In this document: piece by piece, positions 11,193 to 20,616 of the stretch
How the letters are laid out: each line of letters begins with the position of its first letter
Numbering within the stretch: the stretch's first letter is position 1
Assembly: GCA_024867545.1 (NCBI GenBank)
Contig: JANFNE010000065.1
Location: forward strand, 221,413 to 285,412
Length of the DNA: 64,000 bases
Reading direction: 5' to 3'
Origin: Phytopythium helicoides
Lineage: Eukaryota > Oomycota > Peronosporomycetes > Pythiales > Pythiaceae
Made by a program: the position numbers and the translations under genes
The notes under the pieces: generated by a model
What the model was told of the DNA's origin: nothing
What the model saw: only the letters and a program-made list of their open reading frames with translations
Database searches by the model: none

Positions 11193-14100
11193 ATGGTGTC
11201 GTCAACGGAAGCGATGGCGGAGGGTGAGGCCGACTTTCCATCGAATGGGCCCCGCCAGATGAGTTTTGTGCTGACGTGAGGTGTGCATTGGGGCTGGACA
11301 GCGTTGGCAAAGGCCGCAGCGAATGGCCAGTTGGGAATTGTCCGCGAGATTCTCGGCCGAGGAGGAGATGTGAATGCCAAAGCTCCTGACGGGTCGACGG
11401 CCTTGATGTGGGCAGCGAGCACCGGGCAAGTTGATGCGGCTGAGCTCTTGATTGCCCATGGAGCGGACGTCAATGCCGCCCACGGTGGAGACCGATCGAC
11501 GGCGCTCATGTGGGCAGCTGGCTGCGGTCAAACGAAGGCTGTCAAACTCCTCGTCGCCAACGGGGCGGTAGTGAACGCGAGGCACCGAGATGGCTCGACT
11601 GCAGTCATGCGTGCAGCTGGCAATGGTCACTTGGATATTGTCGAGCACCTTGTCGCACATCATGCTAAAGTCAATGCGAGGCATGCAGACGGGTCGACTG
11701 CGCTAATGCGAGCAGCAGGAAACGGACATCTCGGCATCGTTCGCTTCCTCATTGCTCATGGTGCAGATGTGAATGCCAAGCGAGACGATGGATGGACCGC
11801 GTTGATGCGAGCTGCTCGTAGTGGCCAAACCGATACCGTAAAGTTCCTAGTCGAACACGGAGCTCAGGTTCGCTCAGTCAATTCTAGCCGGGATTCAGCC
11901 ATTACTGTAGCTGCGAAGCATGGATACCAGAATATTCAGCGCCTGCTCATTCGTCAAATGTCAAGCTCGGCAGCATTGGCGGGTGTGAAAATGCTGAGGC
12001 GTGATTGCGCCGGCGAAGAGTTACCGGAATGGTTCATTTCTCCGTTTGAAGTCACGGTCACACAATTTGTCGAGGATGGCAACATCGGCGGGGACTTTCT
12101 GGGGACTTGGCTCGACGCTGAAGTCGTTCTCAAGCTATTTGTTCCGAATACAACAAGTACTACTTTTGCTGAAGAAGTCCGCGTTTGGCATCAACTTCGG
12201 CACCCGAACGTGATCAAGCTGTATGGGGCGTGCGATGTTGGTCACTTCTTCTTCGTGTGCGAGCATGCGAGTCAAGGATCATTGCTTGATTATCTATCGA
12301 TATGCGAGCTGCACGCTCGAAAGCCGTGGAAGTATTTGCATCACGCTGCGCTAGGCTTGGCGTATTTGCACGAGCGTGAAATTGTCCACGGCAGCCTCGA
12401 CGTAAACAGCATTCTCGTCGGTAGCGACGGATTAGCCAAGCTTGCTGAGTTTGGCTTGAGCGGGCCAATCGGATACTGCGAGAACGATGTATCGGAACCT
12501 GTTTTTGGGTGGACTCGGTGGCAGTCACCTGAGCAACTGGAGGGAAACCAAGCTTCTAAAGCATCAGACATATACGCTCTTGGACTCTGTGCTGTTGCTA
12601 TCGTCACTGGAGTACTTCCATGGTCGAAAGAGCGAAACCAAACCGCAATTCGGCAGCAAAAACTCAATTGGAATCCTGGGCTTTTTGATGATTGCAGCTC
12701 GCATCCTGCAGAGCTATCTGAAGAGCTCGTCGAATTGGTGGCGATTTTGTGCTGTAAGAATCCTGCACTTCGAGTAACTGCGCCTGAGTGCGCTCGTATC
12801 TTTGAGCGTTTGGCTGCCAAGGAAGGATTTAGCTTTCAGTTAGAACCGGAGACTTCTGTACTAGTAGCCGAGGTTCCAGACGGACTGACGAAAATGTGGA
12901 GCGAAATGGACGGGTCGTTATCGAGCAAAATCGCTGCGGCCGCTGAAAGCGATTTGATGACGGAAATACCGGTGTGGTTTGTACCGAGCAACGAATTATT
13001 TGTGAACGAATGGGAAGTGCTCGGCAGTGGTGGATTTGGCAGTGTGCATCGCGCGCGTTGGCTTGATTCAGAGGTCGTCGTGAAGCGTGTAAAGTTTTTG
13101 TCTGAAATCGACAGATCTTCTACCATGAATTCGCAGTGGTCTAAGCTGTTGTCGATCGGAACTTTAGATAGCAGCGCGTTTTCAAGCAGCGACGACGACT
13201 ATTTTCAACTCTTGCAAGAGGAAGCTCGAAAGATGTTTGAGCGTGAAGTCCATATTTGGTTCAACTTCAGTCACCCGCACGTGGTTCGCCTATTCGGTGC
13301 ATGCCACATCGGACGTCCTTTCTTCGTCTGTGAGTATGCATCGCATGGCTCGCTCGACAAATACCTCGAGAAACACCCAAACGAGATCTGGCACAAGCTA
13401 TACGAAGCCGCGCTCGGACTATTATATCTGCATGAGCGTGGGGTTGTCCACTGTGACTTGAAGTGCAACAATATTGTGGTGGGTCGAGACAGAAAAGCGA
13501 AGGTAACCGATTTTGGATTGAGTTCTGCGGCAAACGTCGCCGATGTGTCTGTAGTTGGAGGGCATGTCAGTGGTGCCTGGAACTGGTTGGCACCCGAGCT
13601 GCTGTTGGGGAAATCGACGACTCCGACGCGTGAGTCGGATGTCTATTCTTTCGCGATGTGTATAATCGAGGCTCTTCGTGTTGTGGAAGGAGCGAGCGTT
13701 GTGTCAAGCGATGCAGACCTGCAGCGACCGCGAGTTCCATGGCAGTACGCTGACAGATCAACTGTGATGGTTCTCATGAAACGTGGAGAGCTACCTGGTC
13801 GACCAGTAAATTGTACAGACGTGCAGTGGGATCTGATCACGAGGATGACTCGCTTTGATCCTGAAGAACGAATTAAGATCTGCACCGTCGTGGATGAGCT
13901 TGCAGGTTACTCGAAGAAGTGTGTTGAGGGGACTGTGGAAGATACTAGCTCCGCAAGGATATCCCAGCTGCTGCTGTCGGGGAATGCTCTTCTGGATGCT
14001 AGAACGCAAACGCCAGCCTCACGACATCTTCGAGGAGTCTATGAATTATTGTGGAGGCGGTTCGATGACATACGTCACCGACTACCGAATCAAGGCTCGG

Positions 14101-14369
14101 CAATGAACTGTCTTGAACGATTGATATTGGATGCCACGAACCAAACAGCGAAGGCCATGGAATCTAGAACCACATTCGTGCAGTCGACTGATGCGGCATT
14201 GCGTGGGTACGGTCTCCATCGTGAGCTGGACAAATTCATGGTCGCCGAGTTTTTGAAGCTTGACATGCAGGACGAACCGAGTCTCCATGAGTGGGAGAAA
14301 TCGTGCTGCAAGCTGCTTGGGATTAGCGATTCTGTCGCGGAGCAGCTTTGCCGGCAGAGGCATCAGTGA
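11193..14369 (+). CDS. Ankyrin repeat - pseudokinase - protein kinase (TKL-like), copy 2
   Basis: The gene has two exons, 11193-11223 and 11302-14369, giving 1032 residues. The first exon (MVSSTEAMAEA) removes an in-frame TGA at 11277 and produces an N-terminus parallel to copy 1. About six ankyrin repeats (GSTALMWAA, GSTAVMRAAGNGH and similar) fill residues ~10-235, twice as many as copy 1. A pseudokinase follows, with HGSL near 373 and LAEFG in place of DFG. The second kinase has a glycine loop GSGGFGSV (~585), VVVK, HCDLKCNN (~727) and DFGLSS. The tail domain has RGYGLHRELDKFM. The core of kinase 2 is nearly identical to copy 1, unlike the flanks, which suggests gene conversion. Divergent PSMG4 lies immediately upstream, so the two may share a short bidirectional promoter. 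Confidence 0.9.
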
Positions 14370-14721
14370 TTTTTTTTCCCGTTCTGCTCACTTCAACGTG
14401 AAACTGCGGCTGATCAGAAAACTGTCGACTGAGCTCGCGATCTTTTGCGAAGCGACATGTGGTGATGGACAGATACAATTCTCCGCCTCATGACGCACCA
14501 TGGGGACTCGTCATGGAGCCCCCACCGAGACATGATGAGTGTGAACGCTACTTGATTCAAGCGAACGAGGAGTGCAAGCCCTTCATGAGGCCGCTCCTCG
14601 TTTACGGTGTTAAATATTCATCGGGGCGGGCTGCGTCCGTCCGCCCGACATCGACACAAACACACACTTCATACGCTTCAACTACACCACTGCATGACAC
14701 ACACAGGTCTCCCTTATTGAC
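14370..14721. other. Gap with no gene seen
   Basis: This is the convergent gap between the ankyrin-kinase copy 2 and a hypothetical gene. Short open frames here (for example 14459-14785 +) overlap the end of the neighbouring gene and have no recognisable content. It presumably holds both 3' untranslated regions. Confidence 0.5.
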
Positions 14722-15252
14722 TCACCGCGCATCGTCCTTGCTTCCATCGGTCTCCTCGCTCGGCGGAGACGAATTCGACGACTGAGATGATGCCGATGGA
14801 GAGCCATTCATGTCCACACGGCGCCATTCGATGCCCAAGAAGGCCGAGATGTCGACGCGCGCACTCTGCGGGTCCAGGTCACTGAACTTGTCCAAGAGTC
14901 GGCGGTAACGCAGCGCCTTGCGCGCGACCCGCGCGTTCACGGTCGTGGAATCACGGTCACGCTGCAGGCCATCGACCAGGTCCTGCGCGTTCTTGCAGAT
15001 GCGCGTCCGTGTCTCCTCGTCCTGATAGTCGAAGCGGACCCGAGTTGATCCGTCCGAATGCTGGCTCTGTAGCAGCTCGCTCTGCTGCTCCTGGTCCTCG
15101 CTCTGGTTGCTGGACGGGTATCGATCGCACGCGTGCGTCCAGCGGTACGTGACGTGGCTCGAGCACGAAGACGCCAGTGGTGGGCTGGCCGCACGAGACC
15201 GGAGGACGTCGTTGCTGGAGCTGCTAGTCGACGACGGCTCGGTCTCGCCCAT
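14722..15252 (-). CDS. Hypothetical protein, 176 aa
   Basis: An open frame on the minus strand ends at 14722. The ATG at 15252 (MGETEPSS) is preferred because residues upstream, from a second ATG at 15390, look like translated leader. The N-terminal half and the extreme C-terminus are Ser-rich and probably disordered. A charged helical core lies between them, with DYQDEETRTRICKNAQDLVDGLQ and ARVARKALRYRRLLDKFSDLD, followed by ISAFLGIEWRRV. No known family is recognised. The core looks like real protein sequence, so I keep the call, but a longer N-terminus is possible. Confidence 0.6.
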   Translation of the reverse strand: MGETEPSSTSSSSNDVLRSRAASPPLASSCSSHVTYRWTHACDRYPSSNQSEDQEQQSELLQSQHSDGSTRVRFDYQDEETRTRICKNAQDLVDGLQRDRDSTTVNARVARKALRYRRLLDKFSDLDPQSARVDISAFLGIEWRRVDMNGSPSASSQSSNSSPPSEETDGSKDDAR

Positions 15253-15554
15253 CGAGTGATGGAGATCAAGGTGATGCCACGCTGGACTTGAGCGATCGCG
15301 TCTCAATTGCGAAATGAGCAGCCCGAGGTGGAACCTCCTCGAAGGAGGTGGGTGCTTCAAGGTCGCCGCCTTCGAGAAGGAATGTATCATTCACGTTGAG
15401 CAGGCAGTAAGTAGCATCACACGAACAACCACAACAGAGAGAGAGAGAGAGGGCGGATGGGCGGCGGCCGAGAAACCACAGAAGGATCGCTCGCGGATAC
15501 TGTACGGCTGCGAGCGCGAGTACATGAGAGAGCTGGTCGGAGACGCTGCGGGGC
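15253..15554. other. Gap between hypothetical gene and inverted repeat
   Basis: This is the likely 5' leader and promoter of the minus-strand hypothetical gene. It contains a short purine (ga)n run around 15437-15450 and no other recognisable element. Confidence 0.4.
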
Positions 15555-16703
15555 TGCCTGTCTGCTGCAGGTTCAGGTTGCATCGCATCCGCTTGGCGAG
15601 GGCAGGCGGACGAGCGAGCGACTCAACTCAAGGTTGGACCCGCCCTCCACCGTCGAAGTCTGACTCTCGCGAAGGCAGGGAGCACCCGGGTCCTCTGTGA
15701 GTCTGTCGATCCCTCACACCCACTGGGTGACCCACACCCACGAGCAGCAACCAGCAATGGGAATGGACTTGAGGTGATGCCGGATCGTTATCCTCACATG
15801 CCTTCTCCTTCCTCCTGCAATTCAACTGCATCACTTGCGCGCCTAGTGCACATCACATCGCATGGAGCAGGACCCTCTTCCAATGTCCTCGAGATGCGAT
15901 GATGCGAAGCACATTCGTCCTCCTATGGTTGAAAGTGTTGTTTCGCGTTGTTGCGCCCTCGGAGCGGGCGAATTCGCGGGACGTCGGCATGATTGCGACC
16001 AGCCTCGCGTGCCTCCTTCTTCCATTTTGGATCGCAACGGAGTCGCCCCCGCACCACGTCTGACCCTGGCAACGGACCGCTGGGCTGTGAATGCGATCGC
16101 GGCGTATCGAGATATCGTCTCGCTCTGAACTCTAGCGCAACCAACGTACTTTACGTTGGCGATGGATGTCGCTGGTCCATCATTGTGGTGCCGTCAATGG
16201 CGAGCTGCCAGTCGTCGTCGGTGGTTGTGGTCGTCGGTGGTTGTGGATACAGTACGGGCGGCAGCAGCTTCAAGTTGAAGGACGAGGAGGAGCCGATTGT
16301 ACGCACGGGATCGAGTCATCGCGGACCGCATGCAACTGTTGCGCACGCCACCGGTCGGTATGATTGCTTCGTGTCCGTCGCGCTACTGCTGCGCTTGTGC
16401 AGCGTAAATCGCTACGCAACCACTCCCACGCACGCACACACACCTTGGTCTGATTATCTCTGAAGGTACGGTACAACATCAACGCAAGCAACGACGCCAC
16501 AAGGCTGCTTCGCTTTACTTGTTAGCACCATTGTGCCACGAGGACATGATGACTCGCTGCGCGGAATGCTGCGTTCCGAATGCGCTCCGAAGGCAGCCAA
16601 GGGAAATCCTTGCGTGAAGATTGCTCTATGAATACTAGGAAGGTGACGATTGGCGATCAACTTCAAAGTAACTCGACCCTGAGCCATCGGGCCATCAGAC
16701 CGG
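15555..16703 (+). repeat. Left arm of a large imperfect inverted repeat
   Basis: Read as its reverse complement, this arm matches 16985-18335 over most of its length. Shared landmarks include the ctgctgcagg/ttcaggttgca outer end, the stretch around 15700-15800 (ccctcacacccactgggtg), 15850-16340, and the inner block 16500-16700. Open frames in the two arms translate to matching peptides (for example DPGNGPLGCECDRGVSRYRL and SSATNVLYVGDGCRW), but I cannot show that these are expressed proteins. Several indels interrupt the match, including about 270 bases present only in the right arm. No transposase or target-site duplication was found. Confidence 0.8.
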
Positions 16704-16814
16704 TCCTCCGCTCTGGAAGAACTCAACAATATAATGTACGGCATACCAGATTTAGAGATGGCATCCGTTCTCCATTGTGAGGCACGGAGTTTTCGCCTTG
16801 AGCTTGCCCACTAA

Positions 16815-16856
16815 GCTCTGTGAGATGGAGATTTTGCTCTGTGTGATGGAGATTTT
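16815..16856 (+). repeat. Two-copy 21-bp tandem repeat in the inverted-repeat spacer
   Basis: The unit gctctgtgagatggagattt(t) occurs twice back to back with one base change (a to t). It sits in the ~280-base unique spacer between the two arms (16704-16984), which shows no other gene. Confidence 0.75.
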
Positions 16857-16984
16857 GCGTTCCATGTTGCTTTGCTTGAGTATGCGAGAGGCAAAGTGGC
16901 CAAGCCAAGGTAGTAAGATTTTTTTTTTCTATGTTGTGCCGTGAGCTATACGAAACGTGTGCACTATTTTCTTCACTTGGGGTC

Positions 16985-18335
16985 TGGTGGCCCAATGGCT
17001 CAGGGTCGAGCTACTTTGGAGTTGATCACCAATCGCCACCTTCCTCCTTCCTAGTATTCATAGAGCGATCTTCACGCAAGGGTTTTCCTTTGCTGACTTC
17101 GGAGCGCATTCTGAATGCAGCATTCCGCGCAGCGAGTCATCATGTCCTCGTGACACAATGGTGCTAACAAGTAAAGCGAAGCAGCCTTGTGGCGTTGTTG
17201 CTTGCGTGCTCCACGTTCGGCTTCGACAAGCAGCCAGCAACGAGCGACGAGCGGCTGCAGCTGGCCGCGCTCGGCACCGTTCCGCTAGGCGGCGATTTTG
17301 TGTTCAGCACCACCGGGAGCGCTGAACATCGTTCGGTCGGCCATTCCTTCGTGTGCCTAGCGCTACAAACTGTAGTGGCGTTCCTCATCACGCGGCCATC
17401 GAGGCGATCCGCGTCGACGAGCCGCTACTTTGGGTCTCCGCGGTACAAATTGCACTGTGAGGGGACCAGGTCGGCGCAGCGAATGTAGCAGTAGCGCGAC
17501 GGACACGAAGCAATCGCGAACATCATACCGAATGGATGTCACCGCCAAGGTGGCGTGCGCAACAGTTGCATGGGGTCCGCGGTGACTCGATCCCGTGCGT
17601 ACAATCGGCTCCTCCTCTTCCTTCAACTTGAAGCTGCTACCGCTCATACTGTATCCACAACCACCGACGACCACAACCACCGACGACGACTGGCAGCTCG
17701 CCATTGACGGCACCACAATGGACCAGCGACAACCATCGCCAACGTAAAGTACGTTGGTTGCGCTGGAGTTCAGAGCGAGACGATATCTCGATACGCCGCG
17801 ATCGCATTCACAGCCCAGCGGTCCGTTGCCAGGGTCAGACGTGGTGCGGGGGCGCCTCCGTTGCGATCCAAAATGGAAGAAGAAAGTACGCGAGGCTGGT
17901 CGCCACCATGCCGACGTCCCGCGAATTCGCCCGCTCCGAGAGCGCAACAACGCGAAACAACACTTTCAACCATAGGAGGACGAATGTGCTTCGCATCATC
18001 GCATCTCGAGGACATTGGAAGAGGGTCCTGCTCCATGCGATGTGATGTGCACTAGGCGCGCAAGTGATGCAGTTGAATTGCAGGAGGAAGGAGAAGGCGT
18101 GTGAGGATAACGATCCGGCATCACCTCCAATTCATTGGTTGCTGGTCGTGGGTGTGGGTCACCCAGTGGGTGTGAGGGATCGACAGACTCACAGAGGAGG
18201 CGGATCCTCTCTGCCTTCGCGAGTCAGACTTCAATGTCAGAAGGCGGGTCCAACCTTGAGTCGCTCACTCGCCAACCAGCACTCACTAAGAGGGCGTGAT
18301 GCAACCTGAAGCTGCAGCAGATAGGCAAGCAGACC
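16985..18335 (-). repeat. Right arm of the large imperfect inverted repeat
   Basis: This is the inverted partner of 15555-16703. The inner end (ggtctggtggcccaatggctcaggg) and outer end (gcaacctgaagctgcagcag) mirror the left arm. An additional segment of about 270 bases around 17215-17490 has no counterpart on the left and may be an insertion here or a deletion there. The longest open frame in the arm (17363-17950, minus) resembles the left-arm frame only in the repeat part. Confidence 0.8.
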
Positions 18336-18479
18336 TATTGGGGCCAACTACATGTATGCTGTTTCTGATAATGTATCGAGCACTAAGACAGCAAAATCAA
18401 AGCAGCATTCAACACCGACGCTCTACTCGACGGACGGACTGGTGGACGACGCCGCTGCTCTTTATACACACCCGCGCTC

Positions 18480-19646
18480 TCATAGCAGAAGATTTTCAGT
18501 CTGATGCTCGACGGCGGCCATGGTAGGCACCGGTGGAGGTGGTGCTCGCTTGATCGGCGTTGAAGGCCACGTCATTTCGTCCTCTGGAGTCTGTGATACC
18601 GCCGATGTCGTGGACGCGCTGGGCGATGGCGGCGCGAGCTGCATGAGGTTTTGCATCTGGTCCAGGTTCTCCTGCTGCAGCTTCTCGCATCGCAGCACCG
18701 TCTCGGTGAGAAGCACGAGCAGTCCGCTGTGCATCTCCTCCTGCTCCTTGCAAAACATCTCGACGTCGTCTGACAGCGTGCCGGTCGAGGATGTCGATGA
18801 CGAGGTCGTGGGTCGCTCCATGTCGTCGTCCGGGAAGAAGGACGACGGGCGAGCAATGCTCCCGCGGCTGACTGGCGCCGTATGGGCAAGCGAGGACCGT
18901 GGCGACGTCTGCACGTTCTGGTTGGTGCGGAAGCCGAGCGTGATAGGACGACTCGTGTTCTTGAGCTTCTGCACAATGTCTCGGAAGCGCATGTCGTCAA
19001 CACGGTCGTCGTTGACGGTCACGAGCTGGTCGCCGAGGCGGCAGTTGGCCATGCCCGTAGTCACTCCGTCGGCGTGCTGCAGCACGGCGATCTGCGCGCC
19101 AACCTTGTTGGTCGAGAAGTTGCGCAGCGAGATGCCGCACTCGCCGCTGACCCACATGACCGAGTAGTCCCACGCGTTGCCGCCGCCTCCCGTCCTGCCC
19201 ATTAAGCTAGACGCCGACGACTGGCGCGGCAGCGACCGCTGGCTGGGTCTCTGGAACTGGTGCCCGCTGCCATAGTGTCGGAAGTTGGGGTGCGAGTAGC
19301 GACCACCCGTGCCGTTGGCAGCCTGCAGTGCGTCGCTGTAGCGCGTGGACCCAGCCGCGGGCTTGTGCAGGTCTCCTCGCAGCGCGTTCTCTCCGCCCGT
19401 GATGCTGATGCGCTCGAGGTCCGGGGCCGCGAATGGCGTGAAGATGCTCTGTCGGTCTCCGAAGCGGTCGTCGCCCTTGGCCACGGGCGAGGCCGCCAGC
19501 AGGTGCTCGTACATCTTGCTCTTCTTCTCCATCTCGAGCCGCAGCTTCTTGAGCTCGGCCACGAGCTCCGGCAGGCTGCGCGCCAGCTCGGCGGACGCCT
19601 CGTCCTCGGCCGTCGCGTCCACGTCAATTGCCGGCGGGCTCTCCAT
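18480..19646 (-). CDS. PDZ-domain protein with N-terminal coiled coil, 388 aa
   Basis: This is a single open frame from the ATG at 19646. Residues ~22-50 form an acidic coiled coil (LPELVAELKKLRLEMEKKSKMYEHLL), followed by a Ser/Arg/Gly-rich linker. Residues ~162-250 look like a PDZ fold: GISLRNFSTNKVGAQIAVLQ, then GMANCRLGDQLVTVNDDRVDD, then FRDIVQKLKNTSRPITLGF. The carboxylate-binding loop is the less usual ECGISL. A second helix (~290-325) precedes a Pro-rich end (IKRAPPPPVP), a possible SH3- or profilin-binding patch. It is probably a cytosolic scaffold; the partner is unknown. It lies just beyond the inverted repeat, and its stop falls ~145 bases from the right arm. Confidence 0.82.
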   Translation of the reverse strand: MESPPAIDVDATAEDEASAELARSLPELVAELKKLRLEMEKKSKMYEHLLAASPVAKGDDRFGDRQSIFTPFAAPDLERISITGGENALRGDLHKPAAGSTRYSDALQAANGTGGRYSHPNFRHYGSGHQFQRPSQRSLPRQSSASSLMGRTGGGGNAWDYSVMWVSGECGISLRNFSTNKVGAQIAVLQHADGVTTGMANCRLGDQLVTVNDDRVDDMRFRDIVQKLKNTSRPITLGFRTNQNVQTSPRSSLAHTAPVSRGSIARPSSFFPDDDMERPTTSSSTSSTGTLSDDVEMFCKEQEEMHSGLLVLLTETVLRCEKLQQENLDQMQNLMQLAPPSPSASTTSAVSQTPEDEMTWPSTPIKRAPPPPVPTMAAVEHQTENLLL

Positions 19647-20616
19647 CTTGTCGCTGCGCTACGCTGGACGAGGAATAGCTAGTCGCGCGCCACGCGGGAC
19701 TCGTACTTCTCGAGTGCCAAGAAGTTGGGCGAATGCTCCCTCCTCCTTCCTCCCTTTTTTTTCTGGGGGGCACAGTGCGATTGGGACTCTTGCGCTCAGT
19801 ATGCGTTCGTAGCTCTTCGTTTGACTTGGATTCAGTATGGGAGAGGCGCACCCAAGAGGGAGCATGCACTGATGTAAGATGGGTTTGGTGAGATGTGATT
19901 GGCGGAGACGAGAGAGCGTCCGGCGGCTCTGGGCCGACCATAGTCAGTTCAAGTCAGAACAGAAAAGCTCCCATCGGCAGAGGGATGCCAGCCGCACCAC
20001 CACCGCCGCATACATCACATTTGGCTGCCCGACTGAAATTTGCTGCCTCGAGCTCATGCATAGGGCGTGCGGGGGGAAGGCGGCATGTGACGAGAACTGC
20101 TGGTGATGCGGGACTCGAAGCTCGATATCATATCGGCAACATGCGGTGGGTGGGTGATGGATTGATCAGCACCAGCCTGTCCAGCATCCAGACCGGCTCG
20201 TTTGTGTGATGACGATGGAGACCTCTTCGCCGCCACCTTCATAGTCGCCGTCGGGTTGTGGGGAAAAACCCACGACCCCGAATACTGTGTAGCATGTCGG
20301 AAAGCGGAGATAGAGCGGCCGAGTGGATGGGTCATTGTAGGTGCCATGTCGAGTCAGCCCACGCTGCTTCAACGCGAGTGATTTGCAACGCCGCGCGGCT
20401 CCGCGACTCACGCTGCCTTCGGTCACAGGACAGGCCACCAATGTCATTCACATCCTGGTCGCCACGCCGCAGCTTTCGTCTCGTTGTCGGCATGGCTATT
20501 CGTTCCTTCTCATTTGGATCCATGTGGACCACACGCGAACTTGACCCAGTTGCACCTCGAAATAGCAAGTCGCTTCAACTTGGCTGGCAATCCACAACAC
20601 GCTTCATTCAGCATCC
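19647..20616. other. Divergent intergenic region, no gene seen
   Basis: This separates the divergent PDZ and LRR genes. Open frames on both strands overlap each other, have no domain-like content and are rich in Ser/Arg/Cys, as expected for chance translation. The promoters of both flanking genes should lie here. Confidence 0.55.

Noticed and set aside
11193..11279. Separate small gene MVSSTEAMAEG... ending at TGA 11277-11279
   Set aside because: A GT..AG intron (11224-11301) removes the stop and joins this start in frame to the ankyrin repeats, giving an N-terminus parallel to copy 1.
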